Shown: positions 21,192 to 28,674 of the stretch, piece by piece
Numbering within the stretch: the first letter of the stretch is position 1
Layout of the letters: the number at the start of each line of letters is the position of its first letter
IMG/VR virus record: IMGVR_UViG_3300006163_000010
Span: 1-40,718 of that record
Length of the DNA: 40,718 nt
Strand: one strand, 5' to 3'
Source: a virus
Made by a program: the position numbers and the translations under genes
Notes under the pieces: model-generated
Database searches by the model: none
What the model was told of the DNA's origin: nothing
What the model saw: the letters and a program-made list of their open reading frames with translations, nothing else

Positions 21192-21586
21192 TCAAGTCAT
21201 CTGAACTAAGAATAGGGAATTTACTTACAGGGGTTCTTACAGGCGAGTTAGTTATTGTTGATTGGCTGGTGATGAAGCACGTGCAAGACAACGGGAACAT
21301 ACAAGCTCCTCCTTATGATATGAGTGCGGTATATGAACCTATTACCCTAACTGAAGAGTGGATAAATAGGTTTGGATTGGCTAATGGTAAAGAAATCTAC
21401 AGAGGCCTTACCATATGGCAGAACAGGATTAGGGATGGATCGGGTAATTATGATGGGTATACATTCTCAACTACGCGGGCTGATGTGGAATGCCGGTTTG
21501 TACTTAGACTCTCAGTCAAAACTGTTCATCATCTGCAGAACCTGTACTATGTACTCACCGGTCAAGAACTAACCTTAAAACAGTAA
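21188..21586 (+). CDS. Conserved Bacteroidota phage protein (MIKSSELRIGN type)
   Basis: The 132-residue protein starts MIKSSELRIGNLLTGVLTGE and has VYEPITLTEEWINRFGL and a C-terminal VKTVHHLQNLYYVLTGQELTL. The pattern RIGN … PIxLTEEWLxxFGF … VHxLQNLYFALTGEEL is very common in Bacteroidota phages and mobile elements, usually as a hypothetical protein. The function is unknown. It is coupled (ATGA) to the preceding gene. Confidence 0.7.
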   Translation: MIKSSELRIGNLLTGVLTGELVIVDWLVMKHVQDNGNIQAPPYDMSAVYEPITLTEEWINRFGLANGKEIYRGLTIWQNRIRDGSGNYDGYTFSTTRADVECRFVLRLSVKTVHHLQNLYYVLTGQELTLKQ

Positions 21587-21591
21587 GTTAT

Positions 21592-21759
21592 ATGAAAAAC
21601 ACAGGTAATGTTTATTATTGTTACGCTGATGGGACTTGTCAATGGGGTGGGACTTTCGACAATGATAAATACTATACTACCAGGGGCAATACCTTGATTG
21701 AAGGAAAGCATGGTGAAATAATTGCGAGGTGGAAAGTAAAGAGTAAAATAAATGCGTAA
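21592..21759 (+). CDS. Hypothetical 55-residue protein
   Basis: The ATG at 21592 opens 55 codons to TAA at 21759, overlapping the next gene's ATG at 21752. The protein (MKNTGNVYYCYADGTCQWGG then TFDNDKYYTTRGNTLIEGKH) is rich in aromatic residues, with two cysteines, and ends in a basic strand (EIIARWKVKSKINA). It looks like a small beta sheet. The overlap supports translation. No family is recognised. Confidence 0.6.
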   Translation: MKNTGNVYYCYADGTCQWGGTFDNDKYYTTRGNTLIEGKHGEIIARWKVKSKINA

Positions 21760-22132
21760 CGAATCGTGCCGACAACTTGTAACCCTGGTTGAAGCCAGAC
21801 AAGAACAACCCTTCATTTGGCAGGTGGATATAACCGGGCTTAATATTCATGAATCCGTTAAACAACTGATTATTAATTGCTACCTGCAAAAGACACCGTT
21901 TGCCCTGTCAACTGATGAAGGGGATAATATTGTGTACTTTCTGCCGGCAAATGGCTGTGCTGTTTGGGTAGATAATGGAGGTGTAACACTTAATACGTTT
22001 TCTGATCACAACCAGTTTCAAGACTGTTTTAAGATAGTATTGGTAGGACACAGGAAGTTTGTAGGAGTTCGGGAAATAGAATGGCATGAAGTATACAAAG
22101 AGATTGTAGAACAAATAAAGTCACTGGAATGA
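21752..22132 (+). CDS. Hypothetical 126-residue protein
   Basis: The protein (MRNESCRQLVTLVEARQEQP … FALSTDEGDNIVYFLPANGCAVWVDNGGVTL … HEVYKEIVEQIKSLE) is a mixed alpha-beta fold with no signal or metal motif. Both ends overlap neighbouring genes: it starts inside the 55-residue ORF, and its stop overlaps the MuF gene start at 22129. It is the last accessory gene before head morphogenesis resumes. I recognise no family. Confidence 0.55.
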   Translation: MRNESCRQLVTLVEARQEQPFIWQVDITGLNIHESVKQLIINCYLQKTPFALSTDEGDNIVYFLPANGCAVWVDNGGVTLNTFSDHNQFQDCFKIVLVGHRKFVGVREIEWHEVYKEIVEQIKSLE

Positions 22133-23211
22133 GCAATAAAGAGAATAACGAATATGCTAGGCGTCATGCGGTCTGGGTGGCTAAGCAAGAAAAGAAATGG
22201 GTTAAAAGGGTATATAAAGCCCTTCAGGTCAATAATCTTTCCTTTGCCAACTATGCAAAGATAAATGGACTTACCCCTGCTATCAAGGTGATTGATACTG
22301 TAGTAGAAATGAAGCCAATCGTGGAGGTTCTACGGGCTTTGTATTTGTCTGTGGGCATTGAACGTGCTAATATTGTGAGGCGAGAGATACAGTTGGATAG
22401 TAAGAAAGGGGTAAGTGATTTTTTGGATATTATTACCGATGCCATATTGAACTTTTTTTCGGCTTATGCAATATCCATTTCTGTTATGTCGATCTTAAGG
22501 ACACAGAAGAAAACCATACTTGCCTACATTCTTAAGGCCCGAAATTCTGGCATGAGTGATGAACAGATTATTAATTCAATTGACAACATTCTACCCGCGA
22601 TCACACCTCCAGTTATTCCTCCGCCTGTTATTGCACCAAATGCACCTATTGTGGTTCCAGAACCTATAGCGCAAATAACCCCAATTGAAACACCTATAAT
22701 AACGGCCGGCAATCTTGATCAGATAGCTGTGCAAGGAAATACAAATAGAGACACTGACATCATTAGGGGGATTGAAGAATTACCAGCAAGTAAAAATCAG
22801 GCACGAGTTATTACTCAGACTGAAATTACAAGGGTAAAAAACTATGCTGCATATGTGGGGGCAGATGTAACAAATATATTGCTGGATAAAATATGGATTT
22901 GCCGATTGGACAATTTGGTTAGAAGGAAAGGTAAAAAATATCCCTGGGATCATTTCGCACCGCATGGGCAGACAGTGCCGCTTGAATTACCTTTCACTGT
23001 TTCAGGAGAGGCACTTATGTATCCGGGAGATCCCACTGCGAGTAAGGGGAATATTGAAGGGTGCAGATGTGTCATGAAGTTTAAGCCTCGCAGAGGTGCA
23101 AATGGGCTGGTTCTACCAAAACCGATAGTTGAATCAAGAGGGATTACAGTTATACAGCCAGGTCCCAGCAATATAACTCAAATCATTACAATAGGATTTA
23201 ATGGCCAATAA
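22129..23211 (+). CDS. Minor head protein, MuF-like
   Basis: The 360-residue protein has a helical N-terminus, a Pro-rich linker (about residues 160-200, PPVIPPPVIAPNAPIVVPEP) and a C-terminal MuF-type domain. That domain has QARVITQTEITRVKNYAAYV, DKIWICRLDNLVRRKGK, HGQTVPLELPFTVSGEALMYPGDP and IEGCRCVMKFKPR (the CRC end). Such proteins enter the capsid with the portal in HK97/Mu-like phages. In most genomes the gene follows the portal directly, but here the accessory run separates them. It ends in the peptide ITVIQPGPSNIT, also found at the end of the gp10-like protein. Confidence 0.75.
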   Translation: MSNKENNEYARRHAVWVAKQEKKWVKRVYKALQVNNLSFANYAKINGLTPAIKVIDTVVEMKPIVEVLRALYLSVGIERANIVRREIQLDSKKGVSDFLDIITDAILNFFSAYAISISVMSILRTQKKTILAYILKARNSGMSDEQIINSIDNILPAITPPVIPPPVIAPNAPIVVPEPIAQITPIETPIITAGNLDQIAVQGNTNRDTDIIRGIEELPASKNQARVITQTEITRVKNYAAYVGADVTNILLDKIWICRLDNLVRRKGKKYPWDHFAPHGQTVPLELPFTVSGEALMYPGDPTASKGNIEGCRCVMKFKPRRGANGLVLPKPIVESRGITVIQPGPSNITQIITIGFNGQ

Positions 23212-23218
23212 ATAAATA

Positions 23219-23269
23219 TTGGTAATTAATTGCCATATCGTACATTTGTTACCAAATAGCGGGCTGTTA
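23219..23269 (+). promoter_or_regulatory. Late promoter region C (capsid block)
   Basis: A TTG (23219-23221) is followed after 19 bases by TACATTTG (23241-23248), a perfect Bacteroidota -7 element. The box TTGCCATATCGTACAT covers 23230-23245. A second core, TTACCAAATAG, begins 19 bases downstream at 23249. The leader motif CGGGCTGTTA at 23260-23269 is identical to that after promoter A. It lies between the MuF stop and the prohead protease ATG at 23327. Confidence 0.7.
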
Positions 23270-23326
23270 TTCAGATACTTTCTTACTTGCTTTTCGCTTC
23301 GACCGCTAATAAGTCACTGACAGCCC

Positions 23327-24073
23327 ATGCAGGCGGCATTAGAGCGTAAAGTCTTCGATCTCAAAACACTTGATGTAGATAAGGCGACAAAGAGCGTCAA
23401 GATCGCTATAGCCGAACTTGAAAGCGTTGATCGTGATCGTGATATCTTCTCAAATACTGCATTCGACAAAACTATTAAGGAGCGTGGCCCACTTGGTACC
23501 AATGAAGTGTGGCACATGGCAGATCATGGCTACTCCCTCAATTCTGCATTAAGCAAATTCAAAGAACTATATAAAGAAGGTAAGTATATCGTCGGTATTT
23601 CAGAATACCGGGATACAAAACTGTGGCGTGATACCATCTGGCCTTTGTATGAAGCAGGAGACATTAACCAGCATTCAGTAGGCTTCCGGACGGTAAAGTC
23701 TGGGCAGTACTCTGAGGATGTACGCGAGATTACAGAAGCTGCATTGTGGGAAGGCAGCGCCGTCTTGTGGGGCGCAAACCCATATACCCCAACTCTTGGC
23801 ATAACCAAATCCCTGATAAAACCGGAGCAGATTGAGGCGGAAGTAAAACGCTTCGATCTGCTTATTAAATCTATCAAAACAGGCCGTTTCGAAGATGATA
23901 ATAGCCTGTTATTATTGGAACTCAAAAGGCTCCAGCAATTCACGATTGACCTTTCAAAAATTACCACTGAGCCGGAAGAAAAGTCCACTCAGCCGGATAG
24001 TGCAAAGGACCTGATAGCATTGATTCAAATGGAATCAGAAATCAAAAACACTGTCTCTGGACTTTTCAACTAA
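23327..24073 (+). CDS. Prohead maturation protease (HK97 family, S78-like)
   Basis: The 248-residue protein has the HK97-type protease order: IAELESVDRDRDIFSNTAFD, then the catalytic-His segment GTNEVWHMADHGYSL (His63/His67), VGISEYRDTKLWRDTIWPLY, and the serine motif NQHSVGF (Ser117). EITEAALWEGSAVLWGANP follows. It cleaves the scaffold domain of the capsid protein in the prohead and then itself. The gene lies five bases before the major capsid gene. A C-terminal helical extension (about residues 165-248) may act as scaffold. Confidence 0.85.
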   Translation: MQAALERKVFDLKTLDVDKATKSVKIAIAELESVDRDRDIFSNTAFDKTIKERGPLGTNEVWHMADHGYSLNSALSKFKELYKEGKYIVGISEYRDTKLWRDTIWPLYEAGDINQHSVGFRTVKSGQYSEDVREITEAALWEGSAVLWGANPYTPTLGITKSLIKPEQIEAEVKRFDLLIKSIKTGRFEDDNSLLLLELKRLQQFTIDLSKITTEPEEKSTQPDSAKDLIALIQMESEIKNTVSGLFN

Positions 24074-24078
24074 CACAG

Positions 24079-25344
24079 ATGGATATTAAAGAAATTAAAG
24101 GCGCGGTACAGGAAGTAATTGCTCCCGTTGCTGAACAGGTTAAAGAAGTAAAAACGGCTGCCGATGCCGCTAAGACGGCCGCTGAAGATGCCGGTAAAAA
24201 GGCGGAAACGGTAGAAACAGAAGTTAAAAAGGTGAATGATGAAGTGAAGGGCCTGAATGACTGGAAGGTTAAGAAGGACGAATCTGATCAGAAGAACCAG
24301 GAAGCGCTTGACAAACTTATTCTGGACAACCAGAAGGGAAGAGTTGTTGTAGGAACTGAACAAAAGCATTTTAAAACACTGTTGGCAGAATCCATCCAGG
24401 AGAATAAAGACAGCATTGCAAAGTTCGCAAAGAAAGAAACCCGTGAGGCTTCCTTTCAAATGAAGGCTGTAGGTGACATGACACTTATTAGCCCAACAAC
24501 TTTCCCAACCGCTGATGTATCGGTTACTGATCTACGTCCTGGTATTATTGAACGCCCAAGACGCCGGCTTCATATTCGCCAGTTATTGAGTGGTGGTAGC
24601 ATGAGTGGATCTCACTATGCATATGTCAAGGAAATAACCGGTGAAGGCGCAATTGCGCCTGTTGCTGAAGGTGCTCTGAAGCCTCGCCTTGATCTGCGTT
24701 TGCAGGAAGTAAGCGTTGCGGCTGAAACCATTGCGGGTATCGTGAAGGTATCTCGTAAGATGCTAAACGATGTTCCTGGCTTAACCACTTTCCTGCAATC
24801 TCGCCTTCCTGAAAAGTTGCTTCGTGTAGAAGACGATCAGCTGTTGAATGGTAATGGTAACACGCCAAATATTTCCGGTATCACTGATGCTGGTAATTAT
24901 ACAGCTGCTACCGGTACATCAACTGTGTGGATTGAACAACTGGTAGATGCAGTTACACAGCTGGAAGAAGCCGACCGTGATGTTAATGGCATCTTGGTAA
25001 GACCTTCTGATTATGCAACCTTGCTACTGAATCGTGCTGCAGGTGGTGCAGGTACTTACGATCTACCACGTGAACTGGTTACCTATACCAATGGGCAGCT
25101 GTATGTTGCTGGTGTTCCGGTATTCAAATCTACCGCAGCAAATGCTGGTCAATTCATCGTTGGTGATTGGGTAATGGGAGCCAACCTGATAATCCAGGAA
25201 CCTCCAATCCTTCAGTTCTTCGAACAGGATGAAGACAACGTTCAGAAGAATATGATTACCGTTCGTATTGAGGAAACAATTGCTTTCCCAATCTATGGTA
25301 ATGATTACTTCATCGTTGGTGAATTCGATATACCAACTACTTGA
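24079..25344 (+). CDS. Major capsid protein (HK97 fold)
   Basis: The 421-residue protein has an N-terminal coiled-coil delta domain (about residues 1-105: VQEVIAPVAEQVKEVKTAAD … KKAETVETEVKKVNDEV) that would be removed on maturation. The capsid domain then has TLISPTTFPTADVSVTDLRP, GIIERPRRRLHIRQLLSGGS, EGAIAPVAEGALKPRLDLRL, AETIAGIVKVSRKMLNDVP, and ends VRIEETIAFPIYGNDYFIVG. This is the standard HK97 pattern. The protease gene just upstream is its expected partner. Both ends are normal for the family. Confidence 0.92.
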   Translation: MDIKEIKGAVQEVIAPVAEQVKEVKTAADAAKTAAEDAGKKAETVETEVKKVNDEVKGLNDWKVKKDESDQKNQEALDKLILDNQKGRVVVGTEQKHFKTLLAESIQENKDSIAKFAKKETREASFQMKAVGDMTLISPTTFPTADVSVTDLRPGIIERPRRRLHIRQLLSGGSMSGSHYAYVKEITGEGAIAPVAEGALKPRLDLRLQEVSVAAETIAGIVKVSRKMLNDVPGLTTFLQSRLPEKLLRVEDDQLLNGNGNTPNISGITDAGNYTAATGTSTVWIEQLVDAVTQLEEADRDVNGILVRPSDYATLLLNRAAGGAGTYDLPRELVTYTNGQLYVAGVPVFKSTAANAGQFIVGDWVMGANLIIQEPPILQFFEQDEDNVQKNMITVRIEETIAFPIYGNDYFIVGEFDIPTT

Positions 25345-25365
25345 TTTTGGGTTAAGTAATAAACT

Positions 25366-25411
25366 GGGCGGTAATATGAAACTTTGACTGTTGTCGTAGG
25401 CAGTGCCGCCC
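25366..25411 (+). repeat. Imperfect hairpin after the capsid gene
   Basis: GGGCGG (25366-25371) pairs with CCGCCC (25406-25411) across 34 bases. An inner ACTG/CAGT pair and a GGCA/TGCC hairpin can also form. No T-run follows, so it is not a typical terminator. A processing site or partial stop that lowers expression after the abundant capsid message is possible. Confidence 0.4.
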
Positions 25412-25424
25412 GCAAAATCTGAAT

Positions 25425-25730
25425 ATGAAAGTCAGAATAAAAAAGAGATTTCGGGATATAAATACGCGTAAAATAATGTTCATCGGAGAGTTTGCTGAGT
25501 ATGATAATGATCGTGCTCTCCAACTTGCACAAGGTGGATTCGTCTTTATAGAAGAAAATGGGGAGGCTTTGGCCCCAAATGATGACCCCTCCGAATCTTC
25601 TGATGTTAATGACGAAGATCCCGAGAAGGATGAGCACAAGGAGAATATAAGTGAGAAGGTGGAATCTGAACATGTGCCCAAAAGCGAGACACCTACACCG
25701 AATCAAAGAGGTAGAAAAAAGAGATCATAA
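25425..25730 (+). CDS. Hypothetical head-region protein with acidic then basic tail
   Basis: The 101-residue protein starts MKVRIKKRFRDINTRKIMFI, then GEFAEYDNDRALQLAQGGFVFIE. This is a small fold that looks like the short proteins often found after phage capsid genes. Residues about 50-90 are a disordered acidic run (SSDVNDEDPEKDEHKENISE), and the last few are basic (GRKKRS). Its stop overlaps the connector gene as TAATG. A head-completion or decoration role is plausible. The family is not firmly recognised. Confidence 0.6.
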   Translation: MKVRIKKRFRDINTRKIMFIGEFAEYDNDRALQLAQGGFVFIEENGEALAPNDDPSESSDVNDEDPEKDEHKENISEKVESEHVPKSETPTPNQRGRKKRS

Positions 25731-26260
25731 TGTGCAGTAATAAGCTGTTAGATAAGAAAATTGTCACCGGTCCAGCAGTGGAGCCTGTTTCTTTGGCTGA
25801 TGCAAAGCTGTATATGAACGTTGACTATACTGAGAAAGATTCTCTTATTACTTCTCTTATTACAGCAGCCAGACAATTACTGGAAGATAAGTATGATATC
25901 GGAATAGTGGAAAAAGATCTCGTGGTGGTTGTAGATAACAGTTGTGGCGGAATTGATTTGCCTGGCGCTCCAATAGGCGCAATTACCGGCGTAGACACTG
26001 AAGGTGTAACGGTAACATTAACAACAATTGGTGAGAGTGACAAGTATGTTGAATCGCCATGCAGCTGTTATCTGAAGTTGTCTTATAAGAGTGGGTATCC
26101 TCTTGCCAATATACCAGAGGTTTATAAAACGGCAATTAAAGAGCAAGTTCTATGGATGTTTGAAAATCTCGGAGATGTAGAAACAATTGATAAGATATGC
26201 CCAATGTCCGCTGCATGTTTGAAGCCTTATCGTCGTAACGGATATGGGGTATTCATATGA
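25730..26260 (+). CDS. Head-tail connector protein (gp6-like)
   Basis: The 176-residue protein has PVSLADAKLYMNVDYTEKDSLITSLITAARQLLEDKYDIGI, then IDLPGAPIGAITGVDTEG and the C-terminal LKLSYKSGYPLANIPEVYKTAIKEQVLWMFENLGD. This is the pattern of the HK97 gp6 or phage_connect_1 family, which forms the ring below the portal. It sits just before the head-closure gene with a short ATGA-like overlap. Confidence 0.85.
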   Translation: MCSNKLLDKKIVTGPAVEPVSLADAKLYMNVDYTEKDSLITSLITAARQLLEDKYDIGIVEKDLVVVVDNSCGGIDLPGAPIGAITGVDTEGVTVTLTTIGESDKYVESPCSCYLKLSYKSGYPLANIPEVYKTAIKEQVLWMFENLGDVETIDKICPMSAACLKPYRRNGYGVFI

Positions 26261-26595
26261 GTAAGTTACAGCCACAAGGGCAGTTTAATCGGCGTTTAGA
26301 AGCGCAAAAGTTAAGCCGGGTACAGAACGATTCTGGCGGATTTACAGAAACGTGGACAACTGTTTATACGACTTGGGCTTACGTGGGGCCGGTTAAATCG
26401 TGGAGAGAAATACAATTGCTACAAAACGTACAAAACGCTTCATACGAAGTGCAAATAAGACACACTGCCAGTCATGAGGTGAGCAAGGATATACGGTTCA
26501 TTTACGAGGGTAAAGTTCTCATAGTGAATAGTATAACAGAGATGACAGAAGGTAGAAAAAGGTTCTATTCGTTGATTCTAATTGAGCAGGGTTAA
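26257..26595 (+). CDS. Head closure protein (phage H-T join family)
   Basis: The 112-residue protein starts QFNRRLEAQKLSRVQNDSGGFTETWTTVYTTWAYVGPVKSWRE, then ASYEVQIRHTASHEVSKDIRFIYEGKVLIVNSI. This order (R.R.…qn..Gg…W.…v.a.v…g.e) is typical of SPP1 gp16-like head-closure proteins. It overlaps both the connector and the gp10-like genes by a few bases, in the usual order. Confidence 0.85.
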   Translation: MSKLQPQGQFNRRLEAQKLSRVQNDSGGFTETWTTVYTTWAYVGPVKSWREIQLLQNVQNASYEVQIRHTASHEVSKDIRFIYEGKVLIVNSITEMTEGRKRFYSLILIEQG

Positions 26596-27074
26596 TGGCA
26601 CGGCCTTACATAGGATTCAGCTTCACCGGGATAGATAAACTGGTGAAAGAAATCAATACTTATAAAAAGGAGATTCAGGATAAGATAGATAATGAGATGC
26701 AGGCATCTGTTATTACTATCTCGGAAGATGCAAAAGCGGCGGCTCCACGTGAATCAGGGGAACTGATAAATTCAATAGGATGGAACAGGTTGGGGGATCA
26801 TAGTTATAATGTAGTTGCGAGAAAGTATTATTCACCTTATGTGGAGTTTGGGACCGGAGGATTGGTAGATGTGCCAACAGGGCTTGAAGAGTATGCGATG
26901 CAGTTTTATGTTGGACCTGGTGTAAACTTACCAGCACATCCATTCCTGTTTCCGGCATATGAGGCAGAGAAGAAAGAGCTTATTAAAAGGATAAGGCAAA
27001 TACTGAACCTTGGTGGGAATATTACGGTAATCAGACCCGGACCATCAAACATAACCAGTGTGACAACAATATGA
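26595..27074 (+). CDS. HK97 gp10-like tail component
   Basis: The 159-residue protein has FTGIDKLVKEINTYKKEIQDKIDNEM, ISEDAKAAAPRESGELINSIG, YNVVARKYYSPYVEFGTGG and NLPAHPFLFPAYEAEKKELIKRIRQIL. These are the marks of the HK97 gp10-like tail-terminator or neck family. The C-terminus adds GNITVIRPGPSNITSVTTI, a peptide also present at the end of the MuF-like protein 4 kb upstream. It overlaps the next gene by 4 bases. Confidence 0.8.
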   Translation: MARPYIGFSFTGIDKLVKEINTYKKEIQDKIDNEMQASVITISEDAKAAAPRESGELINSIGWNRLGDHSYNVVARKYYSPYVEFGTGGLVDVPTGLEEYAMQFYVGPGVNLPAHPFLFPAYEAEKKELIKRIRQILNLGGNITVIRPGPSNITSVTTI

Positions 27075-27514
27075 TCAGTGCTAACTATTACATAAGGAAA
27101 GGGTACTTCCAGAAACTTAATGGGGCTGTGTTCAGTAATGGTCAGCCAGTCAAGGTATATGATGGTATGGTACCTAATAATGCGGTCTATCCCTATATAA
27201 TATTATCCACTCAGACAGCATCAGATACAAGCGTGAAGAGATGTCAGGGACAAGAGGCAACAATGCTTGTAGATGTGGTGACCGGTTATACTGGTGAGGT
27301 AGAAAGAGAAACGATAGATGATATAGCAAACCAAATATTTCAACTTATTAACCCTGTAGATTCGTCCGGATTTATTGATGCCGGGACTGATTTACAGGTG
27401 ATATCAACGAGATTAATTTCTGATACGACAATGGAGGCGCAAAACGATGTATATAAGGTTCTCCGGCGGCTGATAAGGTTTACACACAGAGTACAAGAAC
27501 AAGTAAACATCTAA
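27071..27514 (+). CDS. Tail completion protein (DUF3168-like)
   Basis: The 147-residue protein has YYIRKGYFQKLNGAVFSNGQPVKVYDGMVPNNAVYPYIIL, then EATMLVDVVTGYTGEVERETIDDIANQIFQLI and the VYKVLRRLIRFTHRVQEQ end. This matches the DUF3168 or gp17-like tail-completion family. It starts inside the gp10-like gene and is followed after 2 bases by the major tail protein, the usual order. Confidence 0.75.
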   Translation: MISANYYIRKGYFQKLNGAVFSNGQPVKVYDGMVPNNAVYPYIILSTQTASDTSVKRCQGQEATMLVDVVTGYTGEVERETIDDIANQIFQLINPVDSSGFIDAGTDLQVISTRLISDTTMEAQNDVYKVLRRLIRFTHRVQEQVNI

Positions 27515-27516
27515 TT

Positions 27517-27975
27517 ATGGCCACAAGATTACCGGCTGCCGGAAGTATCGGGGTATTCATTAAAACGGGTTTAAACTTCCTTGTTTTAGTATGCCAAACA
27601 GACCTCACATTTGACCGCTCCAGGGATACCATTGATGCAAACAGCAAATGCGGCCCTAATCAGGTTCCTTCTAACAATCCTACTTACGAAATCACAGGTA
27701 CTGCACAGGTATTATTATCAGATGATGATGATCCTGAGTTTGATAGCCAGGCATCTGAGGCACTGGTTGATCAGTTGTTCCGTGCAAAAACAGAATATGA
27801 CTGGAAGATTGGCCCATTGAGCGGCATTGCTGTTCCTGGTGATGTAATCTATGAAGGGGTTGGCTTCTTCTCCAATCTGTCAACATCTTACCCGAATGAA
27901 GACGTTGCAACTTTTGATTTCACTATCACTGTTAAGGGTGAATACACTCAGGATATAGAACCTGCTACAACATAA
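27517..27975 (+). CDS. Major tail protein
   Basis: The 152-residue protein has GSIGVFIKTGLNFLVLVCQTDLTFDRSRDTIDANSKCGPNQVP, then ITGTAQVLLSDDDDPEF, and a C-terminal ATFDFTITVKGEYTQ. This beta-sandwich pattern is typical of siphovirus tube proteins of the TP901-1 type (a conserved D-x-S-x-D…N-x-K segment and a final T-x-x-G). It lies between the completion protein and the chaperones, the expected place. Confidence 0.8.
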   Translation: MATRLPAAGSIGVFIKTGLNFLVLVCQTDLTFDRSRDTIDANSKCGPNQVPSNNPTYEITGTAQVLLSDDDDPEFDSQASEALVDQLFRAKTEYDWKIGPLSGIAVPGDVIYEGVGFFSNLSTSYPNEDVATFDFTITVKGEYTQDIEPATT

Positions 27976-27988
27976 TAAGCTACGATAT

Positions 27989-28393
27989 ATGAATGGTCGG
28001 ATTGAGATAACATTGGGCGGTAAACTCCGCTCGTTACGGTTCAATAATTACGCTAAGGAAGAATTGGGTAAGGTGTTCAAGGGCGATCCTTTGGACGCAA
28101 CAAAGACTTTCATAGATAAGTTATCAGATAGTCCTCTCTCTGCAATGAAAACACTAGTGTATTGCGGCATGGTAGGCCATTATGAGGCAAGAGAATTGGA
28201 AAGAGACTTCATTCGTGCAGATGTAGCGGAGTGGGTGGGGGATGCTGATGATAATGATTTGGCCTCTGTTTTCAACTGCTGGCTTGATACTACGCAATTG
28301 AGAAGCCTTTTACCAGAGAATAAGCAAGAAGAAGTTCCTGCAGAGGAGCCAAAAAAAAAGCAACCTGGGAGGAAGTCAAAGACTTCGCAATAG
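27989..28393 (+). CDS. Tail assembly chaperone, short form (gpG-like)
   Basis: The 134-residue protein (MNGRIEITLGGKLRSLRFNN … FIDKLSDSPLSAMKTLVYCGMVGHYEARELERD … DDNDLASVFNCWLDTTQL) matches the helical first part of siphovirus tail chaperones encoded between the tube and tape-measure genes. The zero-frame ends at a TAG at 28391-28393 after an A9 run. A slip at that run joins it to the next frame, giving a longer second product. Known members (lambda gpG/gpGT) use the same arrangement. Confidence 0.8.
   Translation: MNGRIEITLGGKLRSLRFNNYAKEELGKVFKGDPLDATKTFIDKLSDSPLSAMKTLVYCGMVGHYEARELERDFIRADVAEWVGDADDNDLASVFNCWLDTTQLRSLLPENKQEEVPAEEPKKKQPGRKSKTSQ
28354..28386 (+). other. Programmed -1 frameshift signal (slippery AAAAAAG plus hairpin)
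   Basis: In the zero frame the codons CCA AAA AAA AAG contain the heptamer A AAA AAG (28354-28360). Slipping one base back gives GCA ACC TGG GAG … in the open -1 frame. A hairpin GAAGTC-AAA-GACTTC (28372-28386) begins 11 bases after the slip site. Together these are a standard stimulatory signal. The -1 frame has no stop until 28674 and includes EEVKDFAIGEM before the first ATG. Confidence 0.8.
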
Positions 28394-28674
28394 GAGAAAT
28401 GGGGTTGATGCCTCATGATTTCTATTGCATGACCTGGAAAGACTATTCCAGAGCTGCTCAAGGTTATTGGTTAAGGCATTCAAGATATATGGAGGGAGTA
28501 CGCCGGTTAGCTTATTTCACAGTGATATCCAATGCTGATCCAAAGAAAAGCAGATCTATCAAGGAAGATAAATTATTCAGGCTTATTACGGATCAAATTA
28601 AAGAACAACCAAAGGCAAAGCGTCTTTCTTCTACGGAAATTAAGGCGCTTTTGAATAGGTATAAAAAGGGATAG
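28360..28674 (+). CDS. Tail assembly chaperone, frameshift extension (gpT-like)
   Basis: This -1 frame follows on from the slip site and encodes ATWEEVKDFAIGEMGLMPHD … MTWKDYSRAAQGYWLRHSRY, a pattern typical of the second chaperone domain. The protein would be about 228 residues when fused to the short form (124 plus 104 residues). An ATG inside it (28399) could start a 91-residue product, but 13 codons of family-like sequence lie upstream of it, so the frameshift product is more likely the functional form. It ends directly at the tape-measure start. Confidence 0.75.
   Translation, partial: ATWEEVKDFAIGEMGLMPHDFYCMTWKDYSRAAQGYWLRHSRYMEGVRRLAYFTVISNADPKKSRSIKEDKLFRLITDQIKEQPKAKRLSSTEIKALLNRYKKG

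Noticed and set aside
25305-25706. Minus-strand 133- and 109-residue frames opposite the post-capsid gene
   Set aside because: They lie antisense to the plus-strand gene with its acidic repeat region, have no family features and no neighbours on that strand.
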